DNA of 64,000 nt, taken from positions 372,001-436,000 of the forward strand of contig OY969794.1 in NCBI GenBank assembly GCA_963703175.1. Reading direction: 5' to 3'. Within the stretch, counting starts at the first letter, position 1, and each line of letters opens with the position of its first letter. The notes beneath the pieces were generated by a model that saw only the letters and a program-made list of their open reading frames with translations, was not told where the DNA came from and made no database searches. The position numbers and the translations under genes are program-made. The DNA comes from VRUE01 sp963703175. Its GTDB lineage: Bacteria > Actinomycetota > Thermoleophilia > Solirubrobacterales > 70-9. Shown here piece after piece: positions 1-8,327 of this stretch.

Positions 1-1
1 C

Positions 2-1087
2 GCCTGGAATGAGGCGATGGGTCTGCCCCGCCCCTGGGATCAGCAATGGAGCCTGCGTATCCAACAGGTTCTGGCTAACGAGACCGACCTGCTCGAGTAC
101 CCCGACATCTTCGATGGCTCGGTGGTGATGGACGGCCTAGTCGACGAGCTAGCCGAGGGCGCCCGGGCCGAGATGGCGGTGGTCGAGGAGCACGGCGGTG
201 CGGTTGCCGCCGTGCCCTACATGAAGGCCCGCCTGGTTGAGTCCCACCGTGAGCGGGTGGCGCGAATCGAGAGTGGCGAGCAGAAGGTAATCGGTCAGAA
301 CAGCTTCACCGAGAGCGAGGACTCCCCATTGACCGCCGGCGCCGACGGCGGCATCCTCACTCCCGACCCAGAGGTCGAGCGCGAACGGGTCGAGGCACTC
401 GAGCAGTGGAAGGCCGAGCGCGATGAGGAGGCGGTGCGCTCGGCGCTGGAGGAGCTCGGCCGGATCGCCGCCGACGAGAGCGCCAACGTGATGCCGGCGA
501 CGATCGCGGCGGCGAAAGCGGGTGCGACGACCGGCGAGTGGGCGGAAGTACTGCGCGAGGCCTTCGGCGCCTACCGCGCGCCCACCGGCGTCGACGGAGC
601 GGCACCACCTGGCAATCGCGACGAGCTGGTGGCAATCCGCAGCCGCGTCGATGAGGTCTCCGAGCAGATCGGCCACCGGATCAAGATCCTGGTCGGCAAG
701 CCTGGCCTTGACGGTCATTCCAATGGCTCCGAGCAGATCGCGCTGCGCGCCCGCGACGCTGGCATGGAGGTGATCTACCAGGGCATCCGCCTGACGCCCG
801 AGGAGATCGCCGAGTCCGCGCTGCAGGAGGACGTCGATGTAGTCGGCCTCTCGATCCTCTCTGGCTCGCACCTGGAGCTGGTTCCGGACGTTGTGCGACG
901 GCTGCGCGACGAGGGCGTCGACGTGCCTGTCGTAGTCGGCGGGATCATCCCCGTCGTCGACGCCGAGCGCCTGCGCAAGGCCGGTGTCGCCGGCGTCTAC
1001 ACCCCCAAGGACTTCGACATCAACAAGATCATGGGTGAGATCGCAACCTTGGTCGAGCAGCGCGCCACAGCCGGCGCAGCCGTTTGA
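2..1087 (+). CDS. meaA: B12-dependent acyl-CoA mutase, MeaA (ethylmalonyl-CoA mutase) type, C-terminal part
   Basis: The gene is cut by the left window edge; the frame is open from base 2. The fragment starts in the catalytic barrel (GLPRPWDQQWSLR, then DLLEYPDIFDGS) and ends with a cobalamin-binding domain of about 130 residues carrying the base-off motif DGHSNG (DxHxxG), followed by GLSILSGSH and VVVGGIIP. These are hallmarks of the methylmalonyl-CoA mutase family. The pattern of barrel end, acidic linker and B12 domain in one chain matches MeaA-type ethylmalonyl-CoA mutases better than the methylmalonyl-CoA mutase large subunit, although isobutyryl-CoA-type mutases cannot be excluded without the N-terminus. 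Known role: carbon-skeleton rearrangement of a branched acyl-CoA in the cytoplasm. Its stop overlaps the TTG start of the next gene, so the two are probably co-translated. Confidence 0.85.
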   Translation, partial: AWNEAMGLPRPWDQQWSLRIQQVLANETDLLEYPDIFDGSVVMDGLVDELAEGARAEMAVVEEHGGAVAAVPYMKARLVESHRERVARIESGEQKVIGQNSFTESEDSPLTAGADGGILTPDPEVERERVEALEQWKAERDEEAVRSALEELGRIAADESANVMPATIAAAKAGATTGEWAEVLREAFGAYRAPTGVDGAAPPGNRDELVAIRSRVDEVSEQIGHRIKILVGKPGLDGHSNGSEQIALRARDAGMEVIYQGIRLTPEEIAESALQEDVDVVGLSILSGSHLELVPDVVRRLRDEGVDVPVVVGGIIPVVDAERLRKAGVAGVYTPKDFDINKIMGEIATLVEQRATAGAAV

Positions 1088-2313
1088 ACGGTTCGAACGA
1101 GCATCCGCCGGCCGAGTGCGACCTGGCGATTGTCGGCGGTGGCATCGTCGGCCTCGCGGTCGCACGCGAGCTGCTCGCCCGGTCCCCCGGCGCACGACTC
1201 TGCGTACTGGAGGCCGGGGAGCGGCTCGGTGGGCACCAGACCAGCCACTCGAGCGGCGTCATCCACGCCGGCATCTACTACAAGCCGGGATCGCTCAAGG
1301 CGCGTCTCTGTGTCGAAGGCGCCCGCGAGCTGTACGCGTACTGCGATGAGCACGGGGTCCCCTACAGGCAATCGGGCAAGCTGATCGTCGCGGTAGAGGA
1401 CGGCGAACTGGGGCGCTTGGACGAGCTGGAGCGACGCGGCCAGGCAAACGAGGTACCGGAGCTGCGTCGGCTCGATGCCGGAGAGATCGCCGATGTGGAG
1501 CCGGCCGCCCATGGGGTGGCCGCGCTGCACTCGCCGCAGACGGGCATCGTCGACTTCGCCGCTGTCGCCGATTCCTACGCCGATGACGTCAAGCGTGCCG
1601 GTGGAACGGTCCATCTCGGTGCTGCCGTCGCCGCTGCCGAGCAGCTCCCCGGCCGAATCGCGCTGCGTCACGCACAGGGCACGACCTCGGCCGTCTCGGC
1701 AGTCTTCTGCGCAGGGCTCTGGTCCGATCGTCTGGCCGTGGCGTGCGGAGCGCCGAAGAGCCCGCGGATAGTCCCCTTCCGAGGCGGCTACCTCGAGCTG
1801 CCGGCCGCTGCGGCGGGGCTCGTCCGCAGCAACGTCTACCCGGTACCAGACCCAGACCTTCCCTTTCTCGGCGCCCACCTGACCCGCACGATCGACGACC
1901 GGGTCCTGATCGGACCCAGCGCTTTGCTCGCACCGGCCCGCGATGCCTACCGGCTCTCCACCGTGCGACCGCGCGACCTTGGGCAGACGCTCGCCTGGCC
2001 GGGGACCTGGCGGATGGCGGGGCGCAACTGGCGGGCTGGCCTGCTGGAGATGCGCCATGCCGCCAGCCGCTCCGCCTTCGCCGCCGAGGCGACCCGCCTG
2101 GTCCCCGCCCTGCGCGACGTCAAGGTCCAGCCTGGGCCGGCGGGTGTCCGCGCTCAGGCGATCGACCGAGACGGGACGCTGGTCGATGACTTTGTCGTCC
2201 ACCGCACCGAGCGGGCGATCCACGTGCGCAACGCGCCCTCGCCTGCGGCCACCTCCTCGCTGGCGCTGGCACGCCTGATCGCCGACGAGGCGGCTGCGAC
2301 AATGGGGGCATGA
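1084..2313 (+). CDS. lhgO: L-2-hydroxyglutarate oxidase (FAD-dependent)
   Basis: A 409-residue flavoprotein. The N-terminus has a Rossmann FAD motif (AIVGGGIVGLAVARELL, residues about 14-30), followed by SSGVIHAGIYYKPGSLKARL, a block typical of LhgO/L2HGDH. The C-terminal block GPAGVRAQAIDRDG also fits this DAO-superfamily branch. Family knowledge: it oxidises L-2-hydroxyglutarate to 2-oxoglutarate, a metabolite-repair reaction feeding electrons to a quinone or oxygen. The TTG start at 1084 overlaps the preceding stop by four bases (TTGA), which supports this start. The end overlaps the next gene by ATGA, so the three genes form one coupled operon. Length is normal for the family. Confidence 0.88.
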   Translation: MNGSNEHPPAECDLAIVGGGIVGLAVARELLARSPGARLCVLEAGERLGGHQTSHSSGVIHAGIYYKPGSLKARLCVEGARELYAYCDEHGVPYRQSGKLIVAVEDGELGRLDELERRGQANEVPELRRLDAGEIADVEPAAHGVAALHSPQTGIVDFAAVADSYADDVKRAGGTVHLGAAVAAAEQLPGRIALRHAQGTTSAVSAVFCAGLWSDRLAVACGAPKSPRIVPFRGGYLELPAAAAGLVRSNVYPVPDPDLPFLGAHLTRTIDDRVLIGPSALLAPARDAYRLSTVRPRDLGQTLAWPGTWRMAGRNWRAGLLEMRHAASRSAFAAEATRLVPALRDVKVQPGPAGVRAQAIDRDGTLVDDFVVHRTERAIHVRNAPSPAATSSLALARLIADEAAATMGA

Positions 2314-2876
2314 ACGAGATCAACGGGGACCGTTCAGCCTGGCTGCGTTGCTATCGCTGCTGGTCCCAGAACCTCGAGATCCAGATCCACTACGACGCGA
2401 TCCGCCACGTCGATCCCGAGACGGGGATCCCGACCGAAGGGATCGACGAAGTGCAGGAATCGGTCGTGCAGTGCCTCAACTGCATGCACGATCAGCCGCA
2501 CCTCACCTTCCAAGACGATCGCGTCGTGCCGATCGAGGACCGCTGGGAACGGATGGTTGCGGGCACTCCTTGGGTTGCCTCCTGCACGGTGACCGTCGAC
2601 CAAGACCGGGTCGAGAGCTGCGCCGGCCCAGAAGCGGCCGAGCTGCTTGCCTACGGTGCCCTGGGTGAGGCCGGCGTGCGCGAGTTCTTCGCCCATGTGC
2701 GCTTCCACAAACACGACGGGGAGCGGATCGTCGTCCACATGCTGGTCGAGCTCTACGCCCGCTCCGCCGAAGAGGCGACCGAGGTCCTCGAGGCAGCCGC
2801 CCACGGACCGCTCGAGATCACCTCGCTGGCCGAGGAGTCGCGGCCGCCGGCGCACGCGCCGGGTGAGGCACACTAG
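2310..2876 (+). CDS. Hypothetical protein with N-terminal zinc ribbon
   Basis: A 188-residue protein that I do not recognise as a named family. Four cysteines in two CxxC knuckles (C14/C17 in RCYRCW and C55/C58 in QCLNCM) suggest a zinc ribbon. The rest is acidic, of mixed alpha/beta character, without signal peptide or membrane segment, and ends in a low-complexity tail (RPPAHAPGEAH). The ATG overlaps the lhgO stop (ATGA), so it is translated with the oxidase. A role in the same metabolic context is inference only. The tandem hairpins that follow (2903-2993) may end this transcript. Confidence 0.65.
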   Translation: MNEINGDRSAWLRCYRCWSQNLEIQIHYDAIRHVDPETGIPTEGIDEVQESVVQCLNCMHDQPHLTFQDDRVVPIEDRWERMVAGTPWVASCTVTVDQDRVESCAGPEAAELLAYGALGEAGVREFFAHVRFHKHDGERIVVHMLVELYARSAEEATEVLEAAAHGPLEITSLAEESRPPAHAPGEAH

Positions 2877-3515
2877 GCCCCGCACAGCCATCGCCCGCGA
2901 ATGCGGTCGGAAATCCGACGACCGCAGCGCCCCAGAGGACGCTGTTCAGCGTCAGGATCGCCATTTGGCACCCAGTTGCTCACCCGCAACTGGTGGGTGA
3001 CGCGCAGCGAGGCCCCGACGTTGAACGGGGTCTGGGCGAGGAGCACGAGGCTGGCGGCGATCGCCGGAACCGAGAGCAGCGTCCGCAGGACCAGTAGCGG
3101 CGCCAAGCCACTCCCCTCGTTATCCGGTTGAGCACGCGGACGATGATCTGGACCGCGACGTCGCGGCCGGCGTGATGGTGACGCGCGGTGTGGGGGGCTC
3201 GATCTATGGAGCGCAGTCATGCCGATCGGACAGACGTGATGACGCCTGACCGCCACGGCGATTTCTCAGGCAGTATCGTCCGGCGGTGCAGGAGGTATCC
3301 GACGAGGCGCTTTGAGCACCCCCGCGGCTAGTTCCGAAAATACTTCGAATATTCGTCCGGCAGGATCAACGAAGTTCGCCATGCACGCTTGATTGCGGGC
3401 CTCAGCGCGACACACTGGTTGCCGATCTGTTGTTCCTGATGGAGTTTTACCCCCATCGTCTTTATGTTGACTTCACCCCTGCCCCCTCAGCACACCCCCC
3501 ACTGACCTAGCCAAG
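2877..3515. other. 639-bp intergenic region with clustered hairpins, separating metabolism from the polysaccharide locus
   Basis: No convincing gene. Three perfect inverted repeats stand in tandem: 2903-2925 (7-bp arms GCGGTCG), 2938-2953 (arms GACGCTG, 2-base loop) and 2972-2993 (8-bp arms CCAGTTGC). A weaker palindrome (CCCCG arms) lies near 3014-3031. None has a T-run, so classical termination is uncertain. On the minus strand around 3000-3110 there is a short hydrophobic reading (LLVLRTLLSVPAIAASLVLL) without a believable start; it could be a remnant of a membrane-protein gene. From about 3340 the DNA becomes AT-richer and contains a variant of the shared upstream element (3347-3357), so it is the likely promoter region of the gene at 3516. 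Confidence 0.5.
3347..3357 (+). promoter_or_regulatory. Variant of shared upstream element GNACAWNCGTC
   Basis: GAATATTCGTC, one mismatch to the consensus derived from five better copies (8258, 11218, 20993, and reverse-strand 58359 and 60959). It lies 158 bp before the glycosyl-1-phosphate transferase start. Weakest of the six copies. Confidence 0.3.
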
Positions 3516-4997
3516 ATGGAGAGCTCAACCGCAACCCACGCGCATGGGGCGTCCGCCGCAGAGGCCGACGAGGACGGCGCAGCTGCTCAGCGCGGTACAA
3601 CCAGCAGGGCGCGGCGACGGGGCGCCGTGCTGGCAAGGATGCTCTTCACCGCGGACTCCGTGGCCGCCTGCCTCGCCGGTGCGATCACGGTGCTTGCCCT
3701 CGGCCTGAGCGAGGCCGAGCCGACCGGCGCCGCCTACGTGGCCGGCGCGACGATCCTCTGGCCGCTCACCGCCTTCAGCATCGGCCTCTACCGCAGCGAC
3801 CAACTGGGCAACTGGGCATCGGCCGTCACCGAGCTGCCGCGCGCCTTCGTCACCTTGATGCTGATCACCTGGCCTCTCTTCGGCCTGGCGTCGATCCTGG
3901 GGCTCGACGAGGTGGTCGCCGTGACCTTCCTCACCGTCGCCGGGATCGCGGTCTTGACCGGCATCGCCCGCACGGTCGTGCGGGCCGGGCTTCACCGCGC
4001 CCCAGACCTCCGCCAGCGCACGCTAATCCTCGGTTCGGGCTTCGTCGCCGGGCACGTCGTCAAGAAGCTCCGCAACAATGTTCAGTTCGGCCTCGACCCT
4101 GTCGGCATCGTCGACGACGAGGTGCACGACATCGGCAGCCCGGACTTGCCCTGGCTGGGGCGCTTCGCCGACCTCGACGCGATCATCGAGGCGCAGGGGA
4201 TCGACCGGGTGATCATCGCCTTCTCGAAGGCCAGCCACGAGCAGCTGCTCGAGTCGATCCGAGCTTGCCGCGACGCGGGCGTGACGGTGGACGTCGTGCC
4301 GCGCCTCTTCGAGTTCCTCGACGGCGTGCGGGCGCTGGGCCAGGTCGGCGGACTGCCGCTGCTCTCGATCGGGACGCCGGTGCTGACCTCCGCCTCGATC
4401 GCCGCCAAGCGCGTCCTCGACGCCGCGGGCTCATTCGCCCTGATCGTCGCCTTCTCGCCGCTGATGATCGCGATCGCGATCGCGGTGAAGCTCGAGTCGC
4501 GCGGTCCGGTCTTCTTCCGCCAGCCAAGGGCAGGCCGGGGCAACTCCAGCTTCCAGCTGATCAAGTTCCGCTCGATGTACGTCGACGCCGAGAAGCGCAA
4601 GACGGAGATGGGGGAGCTCAACGAGGCCTCCGACGGCGTCATGTTCAAGATCCGCGAGGACCCCCGCGTCACCCGCGTCGGCCGCTTCATCCGCCGCTTC
4701 TCGCTCGACGAGCTGCCGCAACTCTTCAACGTGCTGATGGGCCAGATGAGCCTGGTGGGCCCGCGCCCGCTGATCTTCCCAGAGACCGCCGCGCTCGAAA
4801 AAGACTGGCATCTGCGCCGGCTCGAGCTGCGTCCCGGCTTGACCGGGCCGTGGCAGGTCTACGGTCGCTCGCAGAGCCCCTTCCAGGAGATGGTCCGCTT
4901 CGACTACCAGTACGTCGCCGGCTGGTCGCTCGCCCGCGACGTCGAGATCCTGCTTGCCACCGTCCCGGCCGTGCTGTCGGGACGGGGCGCTTACTGA
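3516..4997 (+). CDS. Exopolysaccharide-initiating polyprenyl-phosphate glycosyl-1-phosphate transferase (WbaP/EpsE type)
   Basis: A 493-residue membrane protein. Hydrophobic segments occupy roughly residues 45-155, a CoA-binding-like Rossmann region follows (RTLILGSGFVAGHVVKKL), and the last 200 residues are a bacterial sugar-transferase domain: KRVLDAAGS, a transmembrane or re-entrant helix, then GPVFFRQPRAGR, FKIREDPRVTRVGRFIRR, SLDELPQLFNVL, MSLVGPRPL and RPGLTGPWQV. Known role: transfers a sugar-1-phosphate from a UDP-sugar to undecaprenyl phosphate at the inner face of the membrane, the committed step of repeat-unit synthesis. As the first gene of the locus it fits the initiating enzyme. 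The sugar (glucose, galactose or HexNAc) cannot be read from the sequence. It converges on the glycosyltransferase at 5021. Confidence 0.9.
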   Translation: MESSTATHAHGASAAEADEDGAAAQRGTTSRARRRGAVLARMLFTADSVAACLAGAITVLALGLSEAEPTGAAYVAGATILWPLTAFSIGLYRSDQLGNWASAVTELPRAFVTLMLITWPLFGLASILGLDEVVAVTFLTVAGIAVLTGIARTVVRAGLHRAPDLRQRTLILGSGFVAGHVVKKLRNNVQFGLDPVGIVDDEVHDIGSPDLPWLGRFADLDAIIEAQGIDRVIIAFSKASHEQLLESIRACRDAGVTVDVVPRLFEFLDGVRALGQVGGLPLLSIGTPVLTSASIAAKRVLDAAGSFALIVAFSPLMIAIAIAVKLESRGPVFFRQPRAGRGNSSFQLIKFRSMYVDAEKRKTEMGELNEASDGVMFKIREDPRVTRVGRFIRRFSLDELPQLFNVLMGQMSLVGPRPLIFPETAALEKDWHLRRLELRPGLTGPWQVYGRSQSPFQEMVRFDYQYVAGWSLARDVEILLATVPAVLSGRGAY

Positions 4998-5020
4998 GCC
5001 GGCGCCGGGCTCGCGCGACC

Positions 5021-6106
5021 TCAGGCGTTCTGGTCGACCCAGCCGCGCAGCTCGTCGGCGAAGCGCTGCACCGAGAAGCCCTCGGCGTTGCGGCGGCAGA
5101 CCGTCGCCTCCGGCGGCGAGGCGACCAGGTCGCGGATCGCCTCGGCGAACAGCCCCGCCTCCTGGCGCTGCACCCGCAGGCCGGTCTCCCCCTGCACCAC
5201 GGTGTCCCTGGCGCCGCCGATGTCGAGCGCGACGACCGGGGCGCCGCAGGCCTGGGCCTCGACCGGGATGATCCCGAAGTCCTCGTTGGCGGGGAAGACC
5301 AAGGCTGAACAGGCGTGGTAAAGGTCTCGAAGGCGCTCGTCGGAGGGTGAGATCTCGAACTCGACGTCTGCGCCCAGACCAGCGGCGAGGGCACGCAGCT
5401 CCTGCTCCTGGGGGCCTTTGCCGGCGACGGTGAGCGGCACCTTCGCCGCGGCACAGGCTTCGATCGCCAACGCCACGCTCTTGTATGGGACGAAGCGAGA
5501 CACAGCCAGCGCCCGCGTCCGCTCCACCGGCCGCTCCGGCAGGTCGTAGTAGACCGTGTCCACGGGGGGGTGGATGACCACCGACTCGCGGCCGTAGCAC
5601 TCGTGGATGCGATCGCGCACGGCAGTCGAGTTGGCGGCGAAGAAGTCGACGTTCTTGGCGGTTCGCCGGTCCCACTCGCGCAGGGTGGCGAAAGCGACCG
5701 ACTTGCCGGGGATGCGCCTTTGGGTGCGGGCGTCGATGTCGGGAACCCAGGCGTAGCGCAGCGGCGTGTGGCAGTAACAGAAGTGGGTCGCCGGCTTGGC
5801 CGGCGGGAAGCTGCGCACGAAGGCGTGGCTGGAGGTGAGCACGACGTCGTATGTGTCGTGGACGTCGATCGCCTTCCAGGCGAGCGACATCAGCGGCAAG
5901 GCCAGCTCACGCCGGTCGCGCAGCGCCGGCCAGCGATCCAGCAGCGTCGTTGTCACCTCCCGGCCAGAGAAGTCGAAGTCGGCGTCGCGATCCCAGGTCA
6001 GGGCGTAGAGGTCGGCGTCGGGGTAGGCCTGCGCCATCGCCTCGAAGGTCTTCTCGCTGCCCGCCCGCACCGCGAGCCACTCGTGCGCTATCGCCAGCTT
6101 CGACAT
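5021..6106 (-). CDS. GT4-family glycosyltransferase
   Basis: A 361-residue GT-B glycosyltransferase. The N-terminal domain starts directly at SKLAIAHEWLAVRAGSEK, and the C-terminal nucleotide-sugar domain contains VEFEISPSDERLRDLYHAC, then ALVFPANEDFGIIPVEAQAC, the E(x7)E region typical of GT4, and APVVALDIGG. HFCYCHTPLRYAW resembles the acceptor-side loop seen in WbaZ/mannosyltransferase-like members. It is cytoplasmic and probably adds a sugar to the lipid-linked repeat unit. It lies 7 bases after the epimerase (6114-7094), so both form one minus-strand operon. Donor and acceptor are unknown. Confidence 0.85.
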   Translation of the reverse strand: MSKLAIAHEWLAVRAGSEKTFEAMAQAYPDADLYALTWDRDADFDFSGREVTTTLLDRWPALRDRRELALPLMSLAWKAIDVHDTYDVVLTSSHAFVRSFPPAKPATHFCYCHTPLRYAWVPDIDARTQRRIPGKSVAFATLREWDRRTAKNVDFFAANSTAVRDRIHECYGRESVVIHPPVDTVYYDLPERPVERTRALAVSRFVPYKSVALAIEACAAAKVPLTVAGKGPQEQELRALAAGLGADVEFEISPSDERLRDLYHACSALVFPANEDFGIIPVEAQACGAPVVALDIGGARDTVVQGETGLRVQRQEAGLFAEAIRDLVASPPEATVCRRNAEGFSVQRFADELRGWVDQNA

Positions 6107-6113
6107 CGGGCGC

Positions 6114-7094
6114 CTAGACGAACTGCCCGGGGGGGTCGGCGGCGCGCCAGCGGGCGATCGCGCTGCGCAGGTCGGTTTCGTAGGCGAAGCCCCGCTCGCT
6201 CAGCTCGTGCGCCTGGATGTTGGTCGAGGCGACCAGCTTCCTTACCCGGTCGGGATCGAACGTCTTCAGACCGACAGCGCTGAGCAGACGGGCGACAGCG
6301 AGCATAGGCGCGGTCGGGATGACTCCCCGAGGCGAGGGGAGGTCACCAACCTCGTGGAAGGCCTGGCAGATCGCCTCGAGGGTGGGTGGCTCGGGGTAGG
6401 CGTAGTTGTAGATAACGACGGGATCGGCGGCGGTCCACATGAAGTACAGCGACCCGATCAGGTCGTCGACGTAGCCGCATGCCTTCAGCGTGTCCTTGCG
6501 CCCCGGGTAGAGGAAGAAGCCTTTGCGCAGGCCGCGAGCAAGGCGGGTGAAGTTGCCGTTTTCGCCCGGTCCGAACACGGCCGCGGGGCGGACGAGGACG
6601 AGCCGCCGGTCGCCGGCCTCCTCCGCCCAACTGCGGTGGATGCCCTCGGCCTCGAGCTTCGACTTTCCGTAGGCGCTGGTCGGCGTCAACGGCGAGGTCT
6701 CGATCCGCGGCTCCTCGGTCGGCCCGTAGACGGAGATCGAGCTGGTGAAAAAGAGGGAGCCGACGCCATGACGAGTGCAGAACTCGGTCACGTTGCGGGC
6801 GCCTGCCACGTTGGTCTCGAAGTACTCGTGATCCGGATGGCCGGGCGTACGGTGGACGGCGGCCAAGTTGAAGACGAGTGGAGCGGCGGCGTCGGGCTCG
6901 ATCTCGATCGGCTCGCGCACATCGACCGTCTCGAACCTCGCCCCCGCCGGCAGCTGGTTCGGCACCTGTAGATCGGCGATCAGAACGGAGGCGCCGGCTG
7001 CGGTCAGGCTGGCGACGAGGTGGCTGCCGATGAAGCCAGCCCCGCCGAAGACGACGGCGTGCCTGTCGCGGAGGTCAAGGGCGGGCGAGGTCAA
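6114..7094 (-). CDS. NAD-dependent sugar epimerase/dehydratase (extended SDR)
   Basis: The Rossmann motif FGGAGFIGSHLV is at the N-terminus, the active-site serine region is FFTSSISVYG, and the catalytic YxxxK is in SAYGKSKLEAEG. The family is UDP-sugar 4-epimerases and 4,6-dehydratases. I place the start at TTG 7094 (LTSPALDLRDRHAVV), about 12 residues before the nucleotide-binding strand; the open frame continues to 7166, but that extension is arginine/serine-rich and would run into the divergent gene's promoter. Inferred role: supply of a modified nucleotide sugar to the adjacent glycosyltransferase. The substrate cannot be deduced. Confidence 0.8.
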   Translation of the reverse strand: MTSPALDLRDRHAVVFGGAGFIGSHLVASLTAAGASVLIADLQVPNQLPAGARFETVDVREPIEIEPDAAAPLVFNLAAVHRTPGHPDHEYFETNVAGARNVTEFCTRHGVGSLFFTSSISVYGPTEEPRIETSPLTPTSAYGKSKLEAEGIHRSWAEEAGDRRLVLVRPAAVFGPGENGNFTRLARGLRKGFFLYPGRKDTLKACGYVDDLIGSLYFMWTAADPVVIYNYAYPEPPTLEAICQAFHEVGDLPSPRGVIPTAPMLAVARLLSAVGLKTFDPDRVRKLVASTNIQAHELSERGFAYETDLRSAIARWRAADPPGQFV

Positions 7095-7186
7095 CCGCGC
7101 AAGCCTAGACAAACGAGAGGCGCGTCCAGACCCCTCATGGCGCGAGCTGAAAGGCCGCCTGCACAATCTCTATGCTTCACCGCCGC

Positions 7187-8164
7187 ATGAGCCAACCAAC
7201 CCTGATCACCGGCGGCGCCGGCTACGTGGGTGCCGAGGTAGCCGCGGCGCTACTCGAGGCAGGCCGCGAGGTCCGCATCCTCGACAACCTTCTGCACGGC
7301 CAAGAAGCTCTCGCAAAGGATCTCGAGGCTCGCGGCGCCAAGCTGACGATCGCCGACATCCGCGATGCCGAGGCGCGTCGCTCTGCGCTGGAGGGAGCCG
7401 AGGCGGTCGTCCACCTGGCCGCAATCGTCGGCGACCCCGCCTGTGCCCGCGACCCCGAGCTGGCCCGCGAGACCAACGTCGAGGCGACGCGATCGCTGAT
7501 CGAGGACGCAAGCGCCGCTGGCGTCGCCCACCTGATTTTCGCCTCCACCTGTTCCAACTACGGGCGCATGGCCGACCCCGAGACGCCGGTAGACGAGGAG
7601 GCGCCACTGGCGCCGGTCTCCCTTTACGCGGAACAGAAGGTCGAGATCGAGAAAATGCTGCTCGAAAGCAGCAACGGATCAACGGTGCCGACCTGTCTCC
7701 GCTTCGCCACGGTGTACGGAGCGGCACCGCGGATGCGCTTCGATCTGACCGTCAACGAGTTCACCCGCGAACTCTGGGACGACCGCGAGCTCGAAGTCTT
7801 CGGCGAGCAGTTCTGGCGCCCTTACGTGCACGTGCGCGACGCGGCGCGGGCGATTGCGCGAGTACTTGAGGCAGGACCAGACGAGGTCGGGCGCGACGTC
7901 TTCAACGTCGGCGACAGCGACGAGAACTACCGCAAGCTCGACCTGGTCGAGATCATCTCGGGCATTGTCCCCCGGGGCAAAGTCAGCTTTGTCCACCGCG
8001 ACGAGGATCCGCGCGACTACAAGGTCGCCTTCGAGAAGATCCGCGAGCGGCTCGGCTTCGAGCTGACGATGAAGGTGCCCGATGGCGTCAGCGAGGTCGC
8101 CCAAGGGCTCGACTCAGGCGACTTCGGCGACCCCTTCGCCGCCAAGCACCGCAACACGCCTTAG
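7187..8164 (+). CDS. NAD-dependent sugar epimerase/dehydratase (extended SDR)
   Basis: A second extended SDR, divergent from the first. TLITGGAGYVGAEVA is the dinucleotide-binding motif, FASTCSNYG holds the catalytic serine/threonine, and SLYAEQKVEIE supplies YxxxK. RPYVHVRDAARAI is the usual substrate-side signature. STCSNYG-type proteins often act on NDP-hexose intermediates of deoxysugar pathways (family knowledge; specificity unknown). ATG 7187 starts 4 residues before the binding strand; an in-frame ATG at 7172 is possible. It ends 163 bp before the secreted hydrolase at 8328, with a new promoter region between. Confidence 0.82.
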   Translation: MSQPTLITGGAGYVGAEVAAALLEAGREVRILDNLLHGQEALAKDLEARGAKLTIADIRDAEARRSALEGAEAVVHLAAIVGDPACARDPELARETNVEATRSLIEDASAAGVAHLIFASTCSNYGRMADPETPVDEEAPLAPVSLYAEQKVEIEKMLLESSNGSTVPTCLRFATVYGAAPRMRFDLTVNEFTRELWDDRELEVFGEQFWRPYVHVRDAARAIARVLEAGPDEVGRDVFNVGDSDENYRKLDLVEIISGIVPRGKVSFVHRDEDPRDYKVAFEKIRERLGFELTMKVPDGVSEVAQGLDSGDFGDPFAAKHRNTP

Positions 8165-8257
8165 AACCCGTCTACTAGGGGTTCCGGCTTAAAGACGTTC
8201 CACCCGTCCTAGAGTGGTCGCTTCGCAATCGTCTTTGCAAGCTAGCCGCATGGACTA

Positions 8258-8268
8258 GTACATACGTC
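8258..8268 (+). promoter_or_regulatory. Shared upstream element GNACAWNCGTC (copy 1)
   Basis: GTACATACGTC, 59 bp before the ATG at 8328. It is embedded in a larger inverted repeat, TGGAC-N10-GTCCA (8251-8270). The copy at 20993 has the same TGGAC-N10-GTCCA frame, suggesting a dimeric regulator site. A perfect 14-bp palindrome (GGAAGGGCCCTTCC, 8292-8305) lies between this element and the start codon. Confidence 0.5.
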
Positions 8269-8327
8269 CAGACGCAGGCAGGGTTCCCTTGGGAAGGGCC
8301 CTTCCAGCGCCCGATGAGGGGACCGTC

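Noticed and set aside
2873..3256. Minus-strand frame with one hydrophobic segment in the 2877-3515 gap
   Set aside because: The start region is Arg/Pro/His-rich and the hydrophobic part is isolated; at most a remnant, not supported as a gene.
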